In this document: positions 32,641 through 42,961 of the stretch, in pieces
Position numbering within the stretch: the stretch's first letter is position 1
Layout of the letters: each line of letters opens with the position of its first letter
Assembly: GCF_905171765.1 (NCBI RefSeq)
Contig: NC_053393.1
Location: forward strand, 69,719,371 to 69,783,370
Direction of reading: 5' to 3'
DNA from: Bufo bufo
Taxonomy: Eukaryota > Chordata > Amphibia > Anura > Bufonidae
DNA length: 64,000 nt
Program-made: the position numbers and the translations under genes
The notes under the pieces: generated by a model
The model's input: the letters and a program-made list of their open reading frames with translations, nothing else
The model's database searches: none
Told to the model about the DNA's origin: nothing

Positions 32641-33424
32641 CTTGTACACGTCTATGGGCTGCATGCCGTATACAGCACAGACTTGCTCCCACTCTGCGCC
32701 GCTCGCTGTAATGTAGACGTCTTGCTCTCTTGGCCGCGCTCCTCTCTGCAGGGAACCTGCCCTTAATACCTGCACCCAGAAGCTGCCATGATGCTGACAA
32801 TTACCCATCTTACTTATCTGTCTCTGACATAGGCCGGGATTAGAATACTTAGCATAGATAAATCCTATTCTCACAGCAAATCAAATCCATGCTGAAAAAG
32901 GGCGTTACTGCATTTCAAAGGCAAATATTAGATTGTAATATAATGTACATAAGGCAGTTTTGGCTGCAGGGGCGCCGGGTCCTGCCAGCTGGCACCGTCC
33001 TATCTACAGGCATAAGTAAAGTTCCTGTGGTTAACATTTAGCTATATGTTTATTTTTCTGGCTCTATGTGACAAGCAACAGCTGAAATGCCACAGAAAAG
33101 CCCTGTAAGTGCTGCACAGCCCCAGCGAGCAGGACGGGCGCGCAGATTGCATCATGTCACTGTCACCTTCCACCCACACCACAGACACCAACTACTTACA
33201 CTTTGTTTCATTTTTTTGCAAGCAAATCTGAATTCATCTGCCAACACAGTCACTTACAGTCCTTATCCTATGGTAGGTAACCTCATTTACTGCCCAGTGT
33301 TATATAGGCACACTGCGTGGGCATAAAGATGTAATATAATCCAGTATGGATGCAGCGTAAAACTACATCCAATTAATTTAAATATTAAATAAAGTGTTAT
33401 ATTAGTGCATGTAAAGCACCACAA
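32641..33424. other. Unassigned, relatively GC-rich sequence
   Basis: No repeat family was recognised. Minus-strand frames enter from the GATA block and end here. A short plus-strand frame at 33087-33326 has no motif. It could be unique DNA. Confidence 0.3.
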
Positions 33425-33927
33425 TATACATCTGAGTGCAACCTAGTGCTATATACAGGTGAGTGCAACCTAGTGCTATATACAGGTGAGTGCAACCTAG
33501 TGCTATATACAGGTGAGTGCAACCTAGTGCTATATACAGGTGAGTGCAACCTAGTGCTATATACAGGTGAGTGCAACCTAGTGCTATATACAGGTGAGTG
33601 CAACCTAGTGCTATATACAGGTGAGTGCAACCTAGTGCTATATACAGGTGAGTGCAACCTAGTGCTATATACAGGTGAGTGCAACCTAGTACTATATACA
33701 GGTGAGTGCAACCTAGTGCTATATACAGGTGAGTGCAACCTAGTGCTATATACAGGTGAGTGCAACCTAGTGCTATATACAGGTGAGTGCAACCTAGTGC
33801 TATATACAGGTGAGTGCAACCTAGTGCTATATACATCTGAGTGCAACCTAGTGCTATATACAGGTGAGTGCAACCTAGTGCTATATACATCTGAGTGCAA
33901 CCTAGTGCTATATACAGGTGAGTGCAA
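33425..33927. repeat. 27 bp minisatellite, about 18 units
   Basis: The unit runs GAGTGCAACCTAGTGC followed by TATATACAGGT. Variants have CATCT for CAGGT, and one unit has TAGTACT. Because 27 is a multiple of three and the unit lacks stops in several frames, open frames of 172-202 codons appear on both strands with nonapeptide repeats. There is no coding context. Confidence 0.97.
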
Positions 33928-34424
33928 AGTACAGGCGGCATATCAACATAAAACAGTGTTCTAGATGGATAATGCCACATGGGTGCAATATATACCGTAG
34001 TAGGTGCCATTCAGAGATATATGGATAATGCTACGTGGGTGCAACATTTATTATTACAGTATAATGTAGAAGCCATGCAGTGCCATATGAATAGTGCCAC
34101 TTGGGTGCAATGTTTATTAATATAATATAATGTGGGAGCCATTCGGTGCTATGTGGATAGTCCTATATGGGTACAATGTAATGCACCCGCACTACCATAC
34201 CATGCTATATAGGCGCTTTACAGTTCTACATATTGGTAATGGGAGTGAGATGCAGGGACTATATAGCTTCTATACAGTACAGGTGCACTACTGGTGCCAC
34301 ATGGTGTCATGTTAGTGCGGTATACGAGTGTAAAGGGGATACATTTTGCTACATTGAACTGCATAAGTATACAGAAGCAACAGATACGGGTTGATCTGAG
34401 TGATTTCAATACAAAGCAGCCTGG
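33928..34424. repeat. Degenerate repeats of about 100 bp between two minisatellites
   Basis: GGATAATGCCACATGGGTGC, GGATAATGCTACGTGGGTGC, AATAGTGCCACTTGGGTGC and GATAGTCCTATATGGGTAC recur at increasing divergence. Each contains a version of the core shared by the flanking arrays. Confidence 0.75.
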
Positions 34425-35385
34425 GTGCAGTACAGTGCTATATGGGCGCAGTACAGTGCTATATGGACGCAGTACAGTGCTATATGGGCGCAGTACAGTG
34501 CTATACGGGCGCAGTACAGTGCTATAAGGACGCAGTACTGTACTATATGGGCGCAGTACAGTGCTATACGGGCGCAGTACTGTCCTATATGGGCGCAGTA
34601 CAGTGCTATAAGGACGCAGTACTGTACTATATGGGCGCAGTACAGTGCTATATAGGCGCAGTACAGTTCTATATGGGCGCAGTACTGTCCTATATGGGCG
34701 CAGTACAGTGCTATATGGGCGCAGTACAGTGCTATATGGGCGCAGTACAGTGCTATATGGGCGCAGTACAGTGCTATATGGGCGCAGTACAGTGCTATAT
34801 GGGCGCAGTACAGTGCTATACGGGCGCAGTACTGTCCTATATGGGCGCAGTACTGTACTATATGGGCGCAGTACAGTGCTATATAGGCGCAGTACAGTGC
34901 TATATGGGCGCAGTACTGTCCTATATGGGTGCAGTACAGTGCTATACGGGCGCAGTACAGTGCTATACGGGCGCAGTACAGTGCTATACGGGCGCAGTAC
35001 AGTGCTATACGGGCGCAGTACTGTCCTATATGGGCACAGTAAAGTGCTATATGGGCGCAGTACAGTGCTATAAGGACGCAGTACTGTACTATATGGACGC
35101 AGTACAGTGCTATATGGGCGCAGTACAGTGCTATATGGGAGCAGTACTGTCCTATATGGGCACAGTACAGTGCTATATGGGCGCAGTACAGTGCTATACG
35201 GGCGCAGTACTGTCCTATATGGGCGCAGTACAGTGCTATATGGGCGCAGTACAGTGCTATATGGGCGCAGTACAGTGCTATAAGGACGCAGTACTGTACT
35301 ATATGGGCGCAGTACAGTGCTATACGGGCGCAGTACAGTGCTATACGGGCGCAGTACAGTGCTATATGGGCGCCGTACAGTAAAA
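34425..35385. repeat. 21 bp minisatellite, about 45 units
   Basis: The consensus unit is CAGTACAGTGCTATATGGGC plus one G. Variants include ATACGGGCG, ATAAGGACG and TACTGTCCTATATGG. The 21 bp period keeps several frames open on both strands, up to 327 codons plus and 387 codons minus. The heptapeptide translations differ by frame and none starts in a gene-like context. Confidence 0.97.
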
Positions 35386-35800
35386 CATAGGGGGTGTTTC
35401 CTGCTATTTGAGTTTGTTCACACCCAGCACCTAGCCATATGTCTGTGACACAGATTCCCTTTAATGAAATGTAACTATAATCCAGTATCACTACTAAACA
35501 GGGTGAGATACAGAAACACAAGCATGTCCCTCCTGGGGCTGCAGCACTTACAGCATGCACTAGGACCATGCATCAGCTATGCAGTCACTTCCTTTTGCCT
35601 TGTGTTGCAATCTGACAATCTACAGAAAGTACACAGTGTATCTGATCCCAGGTACATTGTGAGAAAAGTTGTGCCTGCTCTCTCCAAGGGTGCAAACAAG
35701 AAGATCTCAGGCAGGGATGCCAGCAGTGTGCTTACCAGATGCAAGGCTGATCAGGGAGTTAGCAGTCCATTCTCCTGCAGACAATGAGAAGCCTCAGTAG

Positions 35801-35818
35801 CAGCAGCAGCAGCAGCAG
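35801..35818. repeat. CAG trinucleotide tract (six units)
   Basis: Six CAG units. On the minus strand, CTG units follow the CRE. Confidence 0.95.
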
Positions 35819-35898
35819 ACAGTTCCTCCTGCTCCACCATGCAGCACATACACAAGCCTCTGGGCTGTGGGGCTTACTGCTCAGGCTCTGCCTCCAGT

Positions 35899-35906
35899 TG
35901 ACGTCA
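35899..35906. promoter_or_regulatory. Consensus CRE (TGACGTCA)
   Basis: This is a perfect palindromic cAMP-response element, the binding site of CREB/ATF proteins. It lies 32 bp from the X-box. A perfect 8-mer can occur by chance, so the support comes from the clustering. Confidence 0.5.
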
Positions 35907-35938
35907 CATTCACTGTCACATAAGCCAAGAGAGCAGTG

Positions 35939-35952
35939 GTTGTCCTAGCAAC
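35939..35952. promoter_or_regulatory. X-box (RFX-type) motif GTTGTCCTAGCAAC
   Basis: It has two half-sites, GTTGTC and AGCAAC, spaced as in RFX sites, which are near-palindromic GTTGCC...GGCAAC elements. RFX proteins act at promoters of ciliary and some neuroendocrine and immune genes. Confidence 0.5.
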
Positions 35953-36189
35953 TCCAGGGCTGCTCTGAAATGATTTCAATAGGGTCATCCTTCATACTGA
36001 GTGCACATTGCAATCATTACAGACCCTCCAGCCTCATCTGCATAGCCCATCCAGGGCTGCTCCCCCTCCACTTGCTCTGCACTTTCCAAAACAGTAAATA
36101 TTTATTGTTCTGCAGGTTTGTAAGAAATATATACAATGTATCCAGTGGTTAGTTTGTTATTAATAGGGGGGAGGACGGCAGAGAGGTTC

Positions 36190-36197
36190 ATTTGCAT
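36190..36197. promoter_or_regulatory. Octamer motif ATTTGCAT
   Basis: A perfect match to the POU/octamer site, about 240 bp from the X-box. A single match is weak evidence. Confidence 0.3.
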
Positions 36198-36529
36198 AAC
36201 AGGCATGGGAGGGAGGGAGGGGGGCTGCATTGTGTCCAGTGTGAAGTATGATAATGGGGGTCTGCTAGGCAACTGGTCAAGCTAAATTGGAAAAAGCATC
36301 CATAGCAAAGAACAGAGAGGAGCAGTGGAATGTAGAAGATGCACAGTGTAGTGCTACAATGACAGTGGGAGGACTGGTATATCACTATATAGGGCCTTCT
36401 ATAGCAATTTAGCATGTTTTTTTTTCTGAATATGGACACCCTTTTTGAATTGGAAACAAACAGCAGCACTGACTAATCTCAGGTGAAGCAGTAGTTTCTG
36501 ACTCAAAAACATTCAACAAAGGATGGGAG

Positions 36530-37000
36530 TGGTGGTGGCCCTGTTGAGGTGTTGTGTCACGGTGTACTCCGTCAGTCCGTCGCTCCTTGGGGATCGGTGC
36601 AGTGGAAAGGTAGTTTGTAGAATCAGGCCAGAAGTAAATGTATAACAGTCTCTCGGTGCAAAATATAACTTGTGGCACATCCTGCATTATGATATTTGAA
36701 TGGTCTGGAAGAGGTCTAGGTAATGGGTGTCTGAGCCACAGTCCCCCACCCGCAGCAGGGTCTGCAAAGCTGTGATTTAGCTGATCACTCTCCTGTCTAG
36801 GCACAGTAGAAGCTTCTTGGAGTGTTCTTGACTCTGATGATATCTCTGTAGTGATGCTCTCACATGAGATTTGGATATGTTCCCTTGGTGTAGGAGCTCA
36901 GTGCTTCCTATCCCCTTCACTAATTCTCAGGAACTCACCCTCCTGGCAGGAAGTAGGACCAGCCCACTCCTACCAAGAGGGGAGGAACAGGGTGGTTAGA
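36530..37000. repeat. Dispersed repeat shared with 14.5-14.8 kb
   Basis: GAGGTGTTGTGTCACGGTGT, CTTGGGGATCGG and GGCCAGAAGTAAATGTA recur as at 14.54-14.66 kb. Downstream, CAGGAACTCACCCTCCTGGC may belong to it. Possibly an LTR fragment. Confidence 0.5.
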
Positions 37001-37131
37001 ACAGTGCATAACATAACAATATACACATAATTTAACAAGCAATTGCAGATACCCTCAGGTCTGAGGTACTGCAGGTGATGTTGTTATATCAGTGGGGCCC
37101 ACCTTCGAATTTCTATAGGAACATTTGAACT
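37001..37131. other. Unassigned sequence
   Basis: No features recognised. Confidence 0.3.
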
Positions 37132-37139
37132 CATCTCAA

Positions 37140-37348
37140 TAGGGATGAGCGAATCGACTTCGGATGAAACATCCGAAGTCGATTCGCATAATACTTCTTT
37201 CCAAGTTGTACCTTGGAACCGAACCCGAGTTCGGGAAATGGTTTTTTACAGTAGAAGTCTCGCGAGACTTCGTGAAGCGCTCACTCGGTACAGTATTCAA
37301 ACAAAGTGTAGTATTATATTTCATCCGAAGTCGATTCGCTCATCCCTA
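37140..37348. mobile_element. hAT-like fold-back MITE (TAGGGATGAGCGAA) with 8 bp TSD
   Basis: The ends are TAGGGATGAGCGAATCGACT and its complement, with at least 25 bp of perfect terminal repeat. The octamers CATCTCAA (37132-37139) and CATCTCAG (37349-37356) differ at one position. Another internal inverted repeat (CTTCGGATG/CATCCGAAG) lies next to the left end. The 209 bp element is non-coding. Confidence 0.85.
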
Positions 37349-37356
37349 CATCTCAG

Positions 37357-37984
37357 CAGGTCCTGATGTTTTTGACAATATAATCCACCAGAAATCTAAA
37401 ATGTATAGGGAGCTGTAGACGATATTGTACATCCAGTCTGGTCAGCCATGATTTAATTTAATAGCCAATGCTATTGTTTAGTTTACATTGTGGTCTAAGT
37501 TGCTAACTGCTTGCTGAAAGGAAGAAGGAAGCCTGTTGGGCCATATTGTCCGATTTCTTTGGCCAGCTTTTGTTTGTATATGGGGGGAGGTTGACAACAC
37601 CACCAATTAGACACACTGCAATAATTCTATTTGAGACCACTTCGACCAATTATCATCCACACATACAATCATTCATGATGGCTGATGACTACTCATGGTC
37701 TTCTAAAAAAGTGATTGGTCTTGGATTTTTTAGTTGATCATTGGCTGTGTATATAGTGTGATAAGCTGATTACATGTATTTCATTTTTTCCCACATTTTT
37801 TAAACTATGCCCCTGATCCCCCAGTTCAGCGCTGTCATATTGATAGTCCAGAACATTCAATTGATTGTCCCCAATTGTCAATTAAAAACTATTTCCATCA
37901 AGTCTGCCAGTTTCAATGGTCCGAAACTGAGCTTTGCCTCATAAAGGGCCATAATTGTTGAACTGAATTGTTTGCTAACCATCT
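37357..37984. other. Unassigned sequence
   Basis: AT-rich. A 63-codon frame at 37546-37737 has no motif. Confidence 0.3.
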
Positions 37985-39445
37985 ATAAAATAGAAACATA
38001 GAAACATAGAATGTGTCGGCAGATAAGAACCATTTGACCCATCTAGTCTGCCCAATATACTGAGTACTATGGCCCTATCTTATATGAAGGATGGCCTTAT
38101 ACCTATCCCATGCATGCTTAAACCCCTTCACTGTATTTGCAGCTGCCACTTCTGCAGGAAGGCTATTCCATGCATCCACTACTCTCTCAGTAAAGTAATA
38201 CTTCCTGATATTACTTTTAAACCTTTGCCCCTCTAATTTAAAACTATGTCCTCTTGTAGCAGTTTTTCTTCTTTTAAATATTCTCTCCTTTTTTACCTTG
38301 TTGATTCCCTTTATGTATTTAAAAGTTTCTATCATATCCCCTCTGTCTCGTCTTTCTTCCAAGCTATACATGTTAAGGTCCTTTAATCTTTTCTGGTAAG
38401 TTTTGTCCTGCAATCCATGTACCAGTTTAGTAGCTCTTCTCTGAACTCTCTCCAAAGTATCAATATCCTTCTGGAGATATGGTCTCCAGTACTGCGCACA
38501 ATACTCCAAATGAGGTCTCACTAGTGCTCTGTAGAGCGGCATGAGCACCTCCCTCTTTCTACTGGTAATGCCTCTCCCTATACACCAAAGCATTCTGCTA
38601 GCATCTCCTGCTGCTCTATGACATTGTCTGCCTACCTTTAAGTCTTCTGAAATAATGACCCCTAAATCCCTTTCCTCAGATACCGAGGTTAGGACTGTAT
38701 CACTGATTTTATATTCTGCTCTTGGGTTTTTACGCCCCAGGTGCATTATCTTGCACTTATCAACATTAAATTTTAGTTGCCAGATTTTTGACCATTCCTC
38801 TAGTTTTCCTAAATCCTTTTCCATTTGGTGTATCCCTCCAGGAACATCAACCCTGTTACAAATCTTTGTGTCATCAGCAAAAAGACACACCTTACAATCG
38901 AGGCCTTCTGCAATTTTGCTGATAAAGATATTAAACAATATGGGTCCCAGAACAGATCCCTGAGGTACCCTACTGGTAACAAGACCATGGTTGACCCTCT
39001 GTTGTCTGTCCCTCAGCCACTGCCTAATCCATTCAACAATATGGGAGTCCAAGCACAAAGACTGCACTTTATTGATAAGCCTTCTATGTGGGACAGTATC
39101 AAAAGCCTTACTAAAGTCTAGATAAGCGATGTCTACTGCACCTCCGCCATCTATTATTTTAGTCACCCAATCAAAAAAATCTATAAGATTAGTTTGACAT
39201 GATGTCCCTGAAGTAAACCCATGTTGTTTTTAATCTTTCAATCCATGGGATTTTAGATGTTCCACAATCCTCTCCTTAAGTATGGTTTCCATTAATTTCC
39301 CCACTATTGATGTCAGGCTTACTGGCATATAGTTGCCCGATTCCTCCCTACTACCTTTCTTGTGAATGGGCACAACATTTGCTAATTTCCAATCTTTGGA
39401 AATGGCACACATTATGGATAACGTGCACCCAGAAACCACTGGGGA
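37985..39445 (-). mobile_element. CR1-type LINE, 5' truncated
   Basis: The minus-strand 3' end reads GACACATTCTATGTTTCTAT and carries repeated TTTCTATG octamers, like the ATTCTATG tails of CR1 elements. An approximately 90 bp 3' UTR precedes it. The body encodes the reverse transcriptase and C-terminal region. The 5' end stops near 39445, within the early reverse-transcriptase domain, as in typical 5' truncated insertions. Confidence 0.88.
38075..39439 (-). pseudogene. CR1-like reverse transcriptase, single in-frame stop
   Basis: This is part of LINE ORF2, which copies element RNA into DNA at the target site. From the 5' side it shows WKLANVVPIHKKG and a degenerate NYMPVSLTS (usually NYRPVSLTS). 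A TAA stop interrupts it at 39230-39232. In the same frame, YLDFSKAFDTVPH, VPQGSVLGPILF and FADD follow (residues 15, 67 and 96 of the downstream part). The C-terminus has LVRPHLEYC, LERVQRRATK and WNSLPAEV, typical of the CR1/L2/Rex1 group. All key aspartates of the polymerase site remain. The 455-codon fragment lacks the endonuclease and is interrupted by only that one stop, so it looks fairly young. Confidence 0.88.
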
Positions 39446-39739
39446 AAGTTGTATTTGTCTCTAGACACCCTCATTAAAATGTATGTTAAACTTGGTAGAA
39501 GGTGCTTGCTAATTGTGAAAGGAAGGGAAGCCAGCTACCAGACACCTTATATGCTGGCCCTCTCTTGGAATGGAATAAATAGGATGTTTACCCAAATGTC
39601 CCAAATGAGGCATGTTTTATGGGGTTTGGTGGCAGAACAAAAAGAACCTGAACAAGCATGGCTATCCTGGATATCTAAAGGGGTTATCCAAGAGTTAGAC
39701 AGACCTCCCAGAGTGGTGGACCCACTGTGGAGATCATAC
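39446..39739. other. Unassigned sequence
   Basis: A plus-strand frame of 142 codons (39449-39877) runs through here into the adjacent MITE. Its first ~100 codons could be a decayed LINE or host fragment, but no motif identifies it. Confidence 0.3.
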
Positions 39740-39742
39740 TTA

Positions 39743-40042
39743 GGGCTCGTGCACACGAACATGTTTGATCTCCATGTCCGTTCTGTTTTTTTTTTTAATG
39801 GGGCGGCAAAAAAACTAAAGTTACTCCATGTGCATTCCGTTTCCGTATGTCCACATGTCCGTATTGCAAAAACATAGAACATGTCTTATTATTGTCCGCA
39901 TAACAGACGAGGATAGGATTGTTCTATTAGGGGCCAGCTGTTCCGTTCCGTAACATATGGATTGCACACAGACGTCATCTGTGTTTTTTGCGGATCCGTG
40001 TTTTGCGGACCGTAAAATACATACGGTCGTGTGCATGAGCCC
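39743..40042. mobile_element. PIF/Harbinger-like MITE with TTA duplication
   Basis: The termini are GGGCTCGTGCACACGAACAT and ACGGTCGTGTGCATGAGCCC, flanked by TTA at 39740-39742 and 40043-40045. The interior has CCGTATGTCC and TTTTGCGGAC motifs. Confidence 0.87.
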
Positions 40043-40045
40043 TTA

Positions 40046-40639
40046 CCTGGTCCCCCCAGCTGGTTTTAGTGTCTGTCTCTCCAGGGCCGGCTCTTCCTTT
40101 CTCTGTGGCACTCAGATCAACCTCTGTTGATGGGGGGGACGGGACGCATGACCGTATCACTGGCCCAGTAACGTACTGTATGGGTGGCAGGTCACCACTG
40201 CAGCCAGTGATTGGCTGCAGCGATCACTTGACATCCATCAAAATTATGTTGATTCCGAGAGATCTGGGCCGTGAGGAGATGGCCCTGGAATGATGGATCT
40301 GAAACCCAGCAGCAGGGACTAGGTAAGTACGATCACCACCAAGAGAGTGGCCACTCTGTGAGGCCTGTTAAAAATTATTAAAGTTGCAGAATCCCTTTCT
40401 ATATACAGCAAATGGAAAAAATAATAAGGATGGGAAAAGTGTTACGGACAAGAGAAGAATTAGACAAAATGGAATGGTTCAGGGGCAAAAATGAAGGTGT
40501 GGGGCGTGGAAACACTGATTGCTATTGATGTATACTATGTATTCTTCTCAATAGCATAATTTGAAAAAAAAATTATGTGTAGAATGCACCAACAATCAGT
40601 GGTCCTCCGAAAGGACTACCATGTACATTACAGCCTTAC
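40046..40639. other. Unassigned sequence
   Basis: GC-rich first half (GATGGGGGGGACGGGACG near 40130), AT-rich second half. No gene was recognised. Confidence 0.3.
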
Positions 40640-41153
40640 GAAATAGATTGTACATTTTTTCAAACCAGCACCTGGATCTGAATACTTTTGTATTTTTATG
40701 TAATTAAAAATTTAGCATAGCAACTCAATTCAATAAAATCTGTATAGCGCCACCTGCTGTTTGTCCTTTATCTTTTCTCATTTCTCTATTTACCTCAGTA
40801 ACATCACTGAGGTGGACGCACATGCTCAGTTCCATCCCTCAACTTATCTACTGAAATACTACTAGCTGTATCTACTGAGACTGTTAAAGGGAGAGAGCTA
40901 TAGCAGAATGTACAGGCCCCCAGAGCTGTGATTGGGAGAGAGATGCAGCATAAAGGACATGCCTCCTGTGAAAGAACACACTTCTTGAGCTTCCAGCCTG
41001 AAGAGAAAATTAGAAGAATCTGAGCTATCACTGGAGGGAGCTCTGGATCCATGTGAGGTCCAGGGCTGGTTCAAGCTTTTTTTAGACAGAGATTGTCATG
41101 TACTATATGATGCCTAGCTTTCATTTTCACATTAATCATGGGATAACCCTTTT
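40640..41153. mobile_element. T2-like MITE of the CCACCTGCTG family
   Basis: CAAACCAGCACCTGGATCTG and GTATAGCGCCACCTGCTGTT are shared with elements at 51.02, 59.39 and 63.54 kb. The right end reads CATGGGATAACCCTTTTGAG, a mutated T2 terminus. The left end is not clear. Confidence 0.65.
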
Positions 41154-42133
41154 GAGATAAAGATTATATAAGAGGATTATCAGTGTCATGGAGAATAATG
41201 GTCTGCTTGTTGGATGAAATGACTCAGAGATGTGAATGAAACCTGATATATTGGATCATGAACTCGGAGGGTGAGCAGCTTTATGGAAAGGTTTTACAAA
41301 GAAATATGATGATGAGATTACTAGGGTTGAAGATAGGCTAAGTTATTGAGAAGAACAATGGGTATTGTGTGAAAGAATTGAAATAGGGATCAAATGAAAC
41401 ACACACCTTTGTTGGTTTCGAAGGTTATTGGTAATGAATTAAGCTTTAACCAAACCAATAAGACCCCACAATCTTTTTATTTTCTGATCCTGAAGTACTT
41501 GATACTGTATATGGGTATTAGAGAGGGGTACCTAGTTCTAGAGAGTCTCTAGAAGCTTCTTTTAGCAGACTGTATTACTTGATGACCATTCATTTCAATA
41601 GAGTGACTTCCAGTGGAAGAGTTTCTTTCTAAGAAAGGGTTGTCCAGTTGAGAAGACTCTTTTACGATCTGAAAAAGATGGATATATTTTGGTAGATAGT
41701 CCAAAACCCAGAAGAGATAACTGTACAGAAGTGTTATTTAAGCACTATGTGGTATGGTTATTTCAACACTGTGTTAACATATATCATACATGGAGGGTGC
41801 TATCAGAAAACAGCAGGGCACCATCCAACATTTGGCATGTAATTTAAGGATGAACTGAGCTCTCCAGAAGATGAGCCGCTGATAACTCAGCAGTTCTGGT
41901 GCTCTGACTCATTAGAGGCTACCCCCATATGGGAGAGCAGCCTCTATGACCCGATAAGGCATATGCAATGGGGTTACCTTTGAGAGATAACCACTTTACT
42001 ACAGCATTTTGAGGAATATCTATAAATAAGGTTTTATAGCAATAACTGGAGATCCTTTTTAATTATTGTGATAGGCAGTCAAGAACAAGTTTCCTACCAG
42101 TCAACAACCCATTCTCCTGGCAATACATTCCAT
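41154..42133. other. Unassigned sequence
   Basis: About 1 kb without any notable open frame, terminal repeats or similarity to other parts of the window. Possibly unique intergenic DNA. Confidence 0.4.
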
Positions 42134-42501
42134 TTAAAGGCCATCTGTCAGCAGTTTTGTACCTATGAAAGTGGCTGACCTGTTGCATGTGCACTTGGCA
42201 GCTGAAGGCATCTGCCGCGCCCTCTCTACTTTGATTGACAGGGCCCAGCGTGATGACTTTTAGTCTGCCTGGCCCTGTCAGTCAAAGTGTAGAGGGTGTG
42301 GCAGTTGCAGAGAGAGAGCAGAGCCTCTAGGTGTAACAGCAACGCCCCCATTGCTCCTAGAGACTCATTTGAATATATTAAAACTTCAGCAATGCGTACA
42401 CATATGAACATGGGATCAACACAGATGCCTTCAGCTGCCAAGTGCACATGTAACAGGTCAGCCAGTGCCATAGGGACAAATCTGCTGACAGATGCCCTTT
42501 A
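42134..42501. mobile_element. T2-like MITE (AAAGGCCATCTGTCAGCAG), both ends
   Basis: It starts TTAAAGGCCATCTGTCAGCA and ends TCTGCTGACAGATGCCCTTTA. The fold-back interior contains GTGCACTTGGCAGCTGAAGG and its complement. It is followed without a gap by a Harbinger-like MITE that has used TTA at its right border (42499-42501) as its target. Confidence 0.82.
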
Positions 42502-42944
42502 GGCCTCATGCACACGACCGTTTTTTTTTGCGGTCCGCAAAACGGATTTCCGTTGTTCCGTGATCCGTGACCGTTTTTTCTTCCGTGGGTCTTCCTTGAT
42601 TTTTGGAGGATCCACGGACATGAAAAGTGAAAAAAAAAACGAAGTCAAGTTTGCATTGAAAATGATAGGAAAAACGGACACGGATCACGGACACGGATGA
42701 CTATCTTGTGTGCATCCGTGATTTTTCACGGACCCATTGACTTGAATGGGTCCGTGAACCGTTGTCCTTGAAAAAAATAGGACAGGTCCTATTTTTTTCA
42801 CGGACTGGAAAAACGGATCACGGACGCGGAAGCCAAACGGTGCATTTTCCGATTTTTCCACGGACCCATTGAAAGTCAATGGGTCCACAAAAAAAAAACG
42901 GAACAACGGCCGCGGATGCACACAACGGTCGTGTGCATGAGGCC
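42502..42944. mobile_element. PIF/Harbinger-like MITE, long copy with TTA duplication
   Basis: The termini are GGCCTCATGCACACGACCGT and ACGGTCGTGTGCATGAGGCC, flanked by TTA (42499-42501 and 42945-42947). The 443 bp interior is saturated with CACGGA, TCCGTG and AAACGGA motifs and CCCATTGACTTGAATGGGTC-type palindromes. Terminal repeats are perfect over 20 bp. Minus-strand frames inside it are chance. Confidence 0.9.
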
Positions 42945-42961
42945 TTAAGGGGTTTTCTGGT

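Larger units (their letters stand above)
35386..36529 (-). promoter_or_regulatory. Candidate promoter/first-exon region, minus strand
   Basis: This is one of few segments without obvious repeats. Read on the minus strand it holds an octamer, an X-box, a CRE, a CTG tract and then a splice-donor match ATCTG|GTAAGC at 35736/35735. The order fits a promoter with a short, possibly non-coding first exon of a gene extending toward lower coordinates. No start codon or protein can be proposed. The 107-codon plus-strand frame at 35464-35787 has no motif. Confidence 0.3.

Noticed and set aside
33397..34010. Open frames of 172-202 codons with nonapeptide repeats on both strands
   Set aside because: They are translations of a 27 bp minisatellite and exist in several frames on both strands. 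No gene context.
33425..35385. Regularly spaced short repeats resembling a CRISPR array
   Set aside because: The units are contiguous tandem repeats without unique spacers, and the window is vertebrate DNA.
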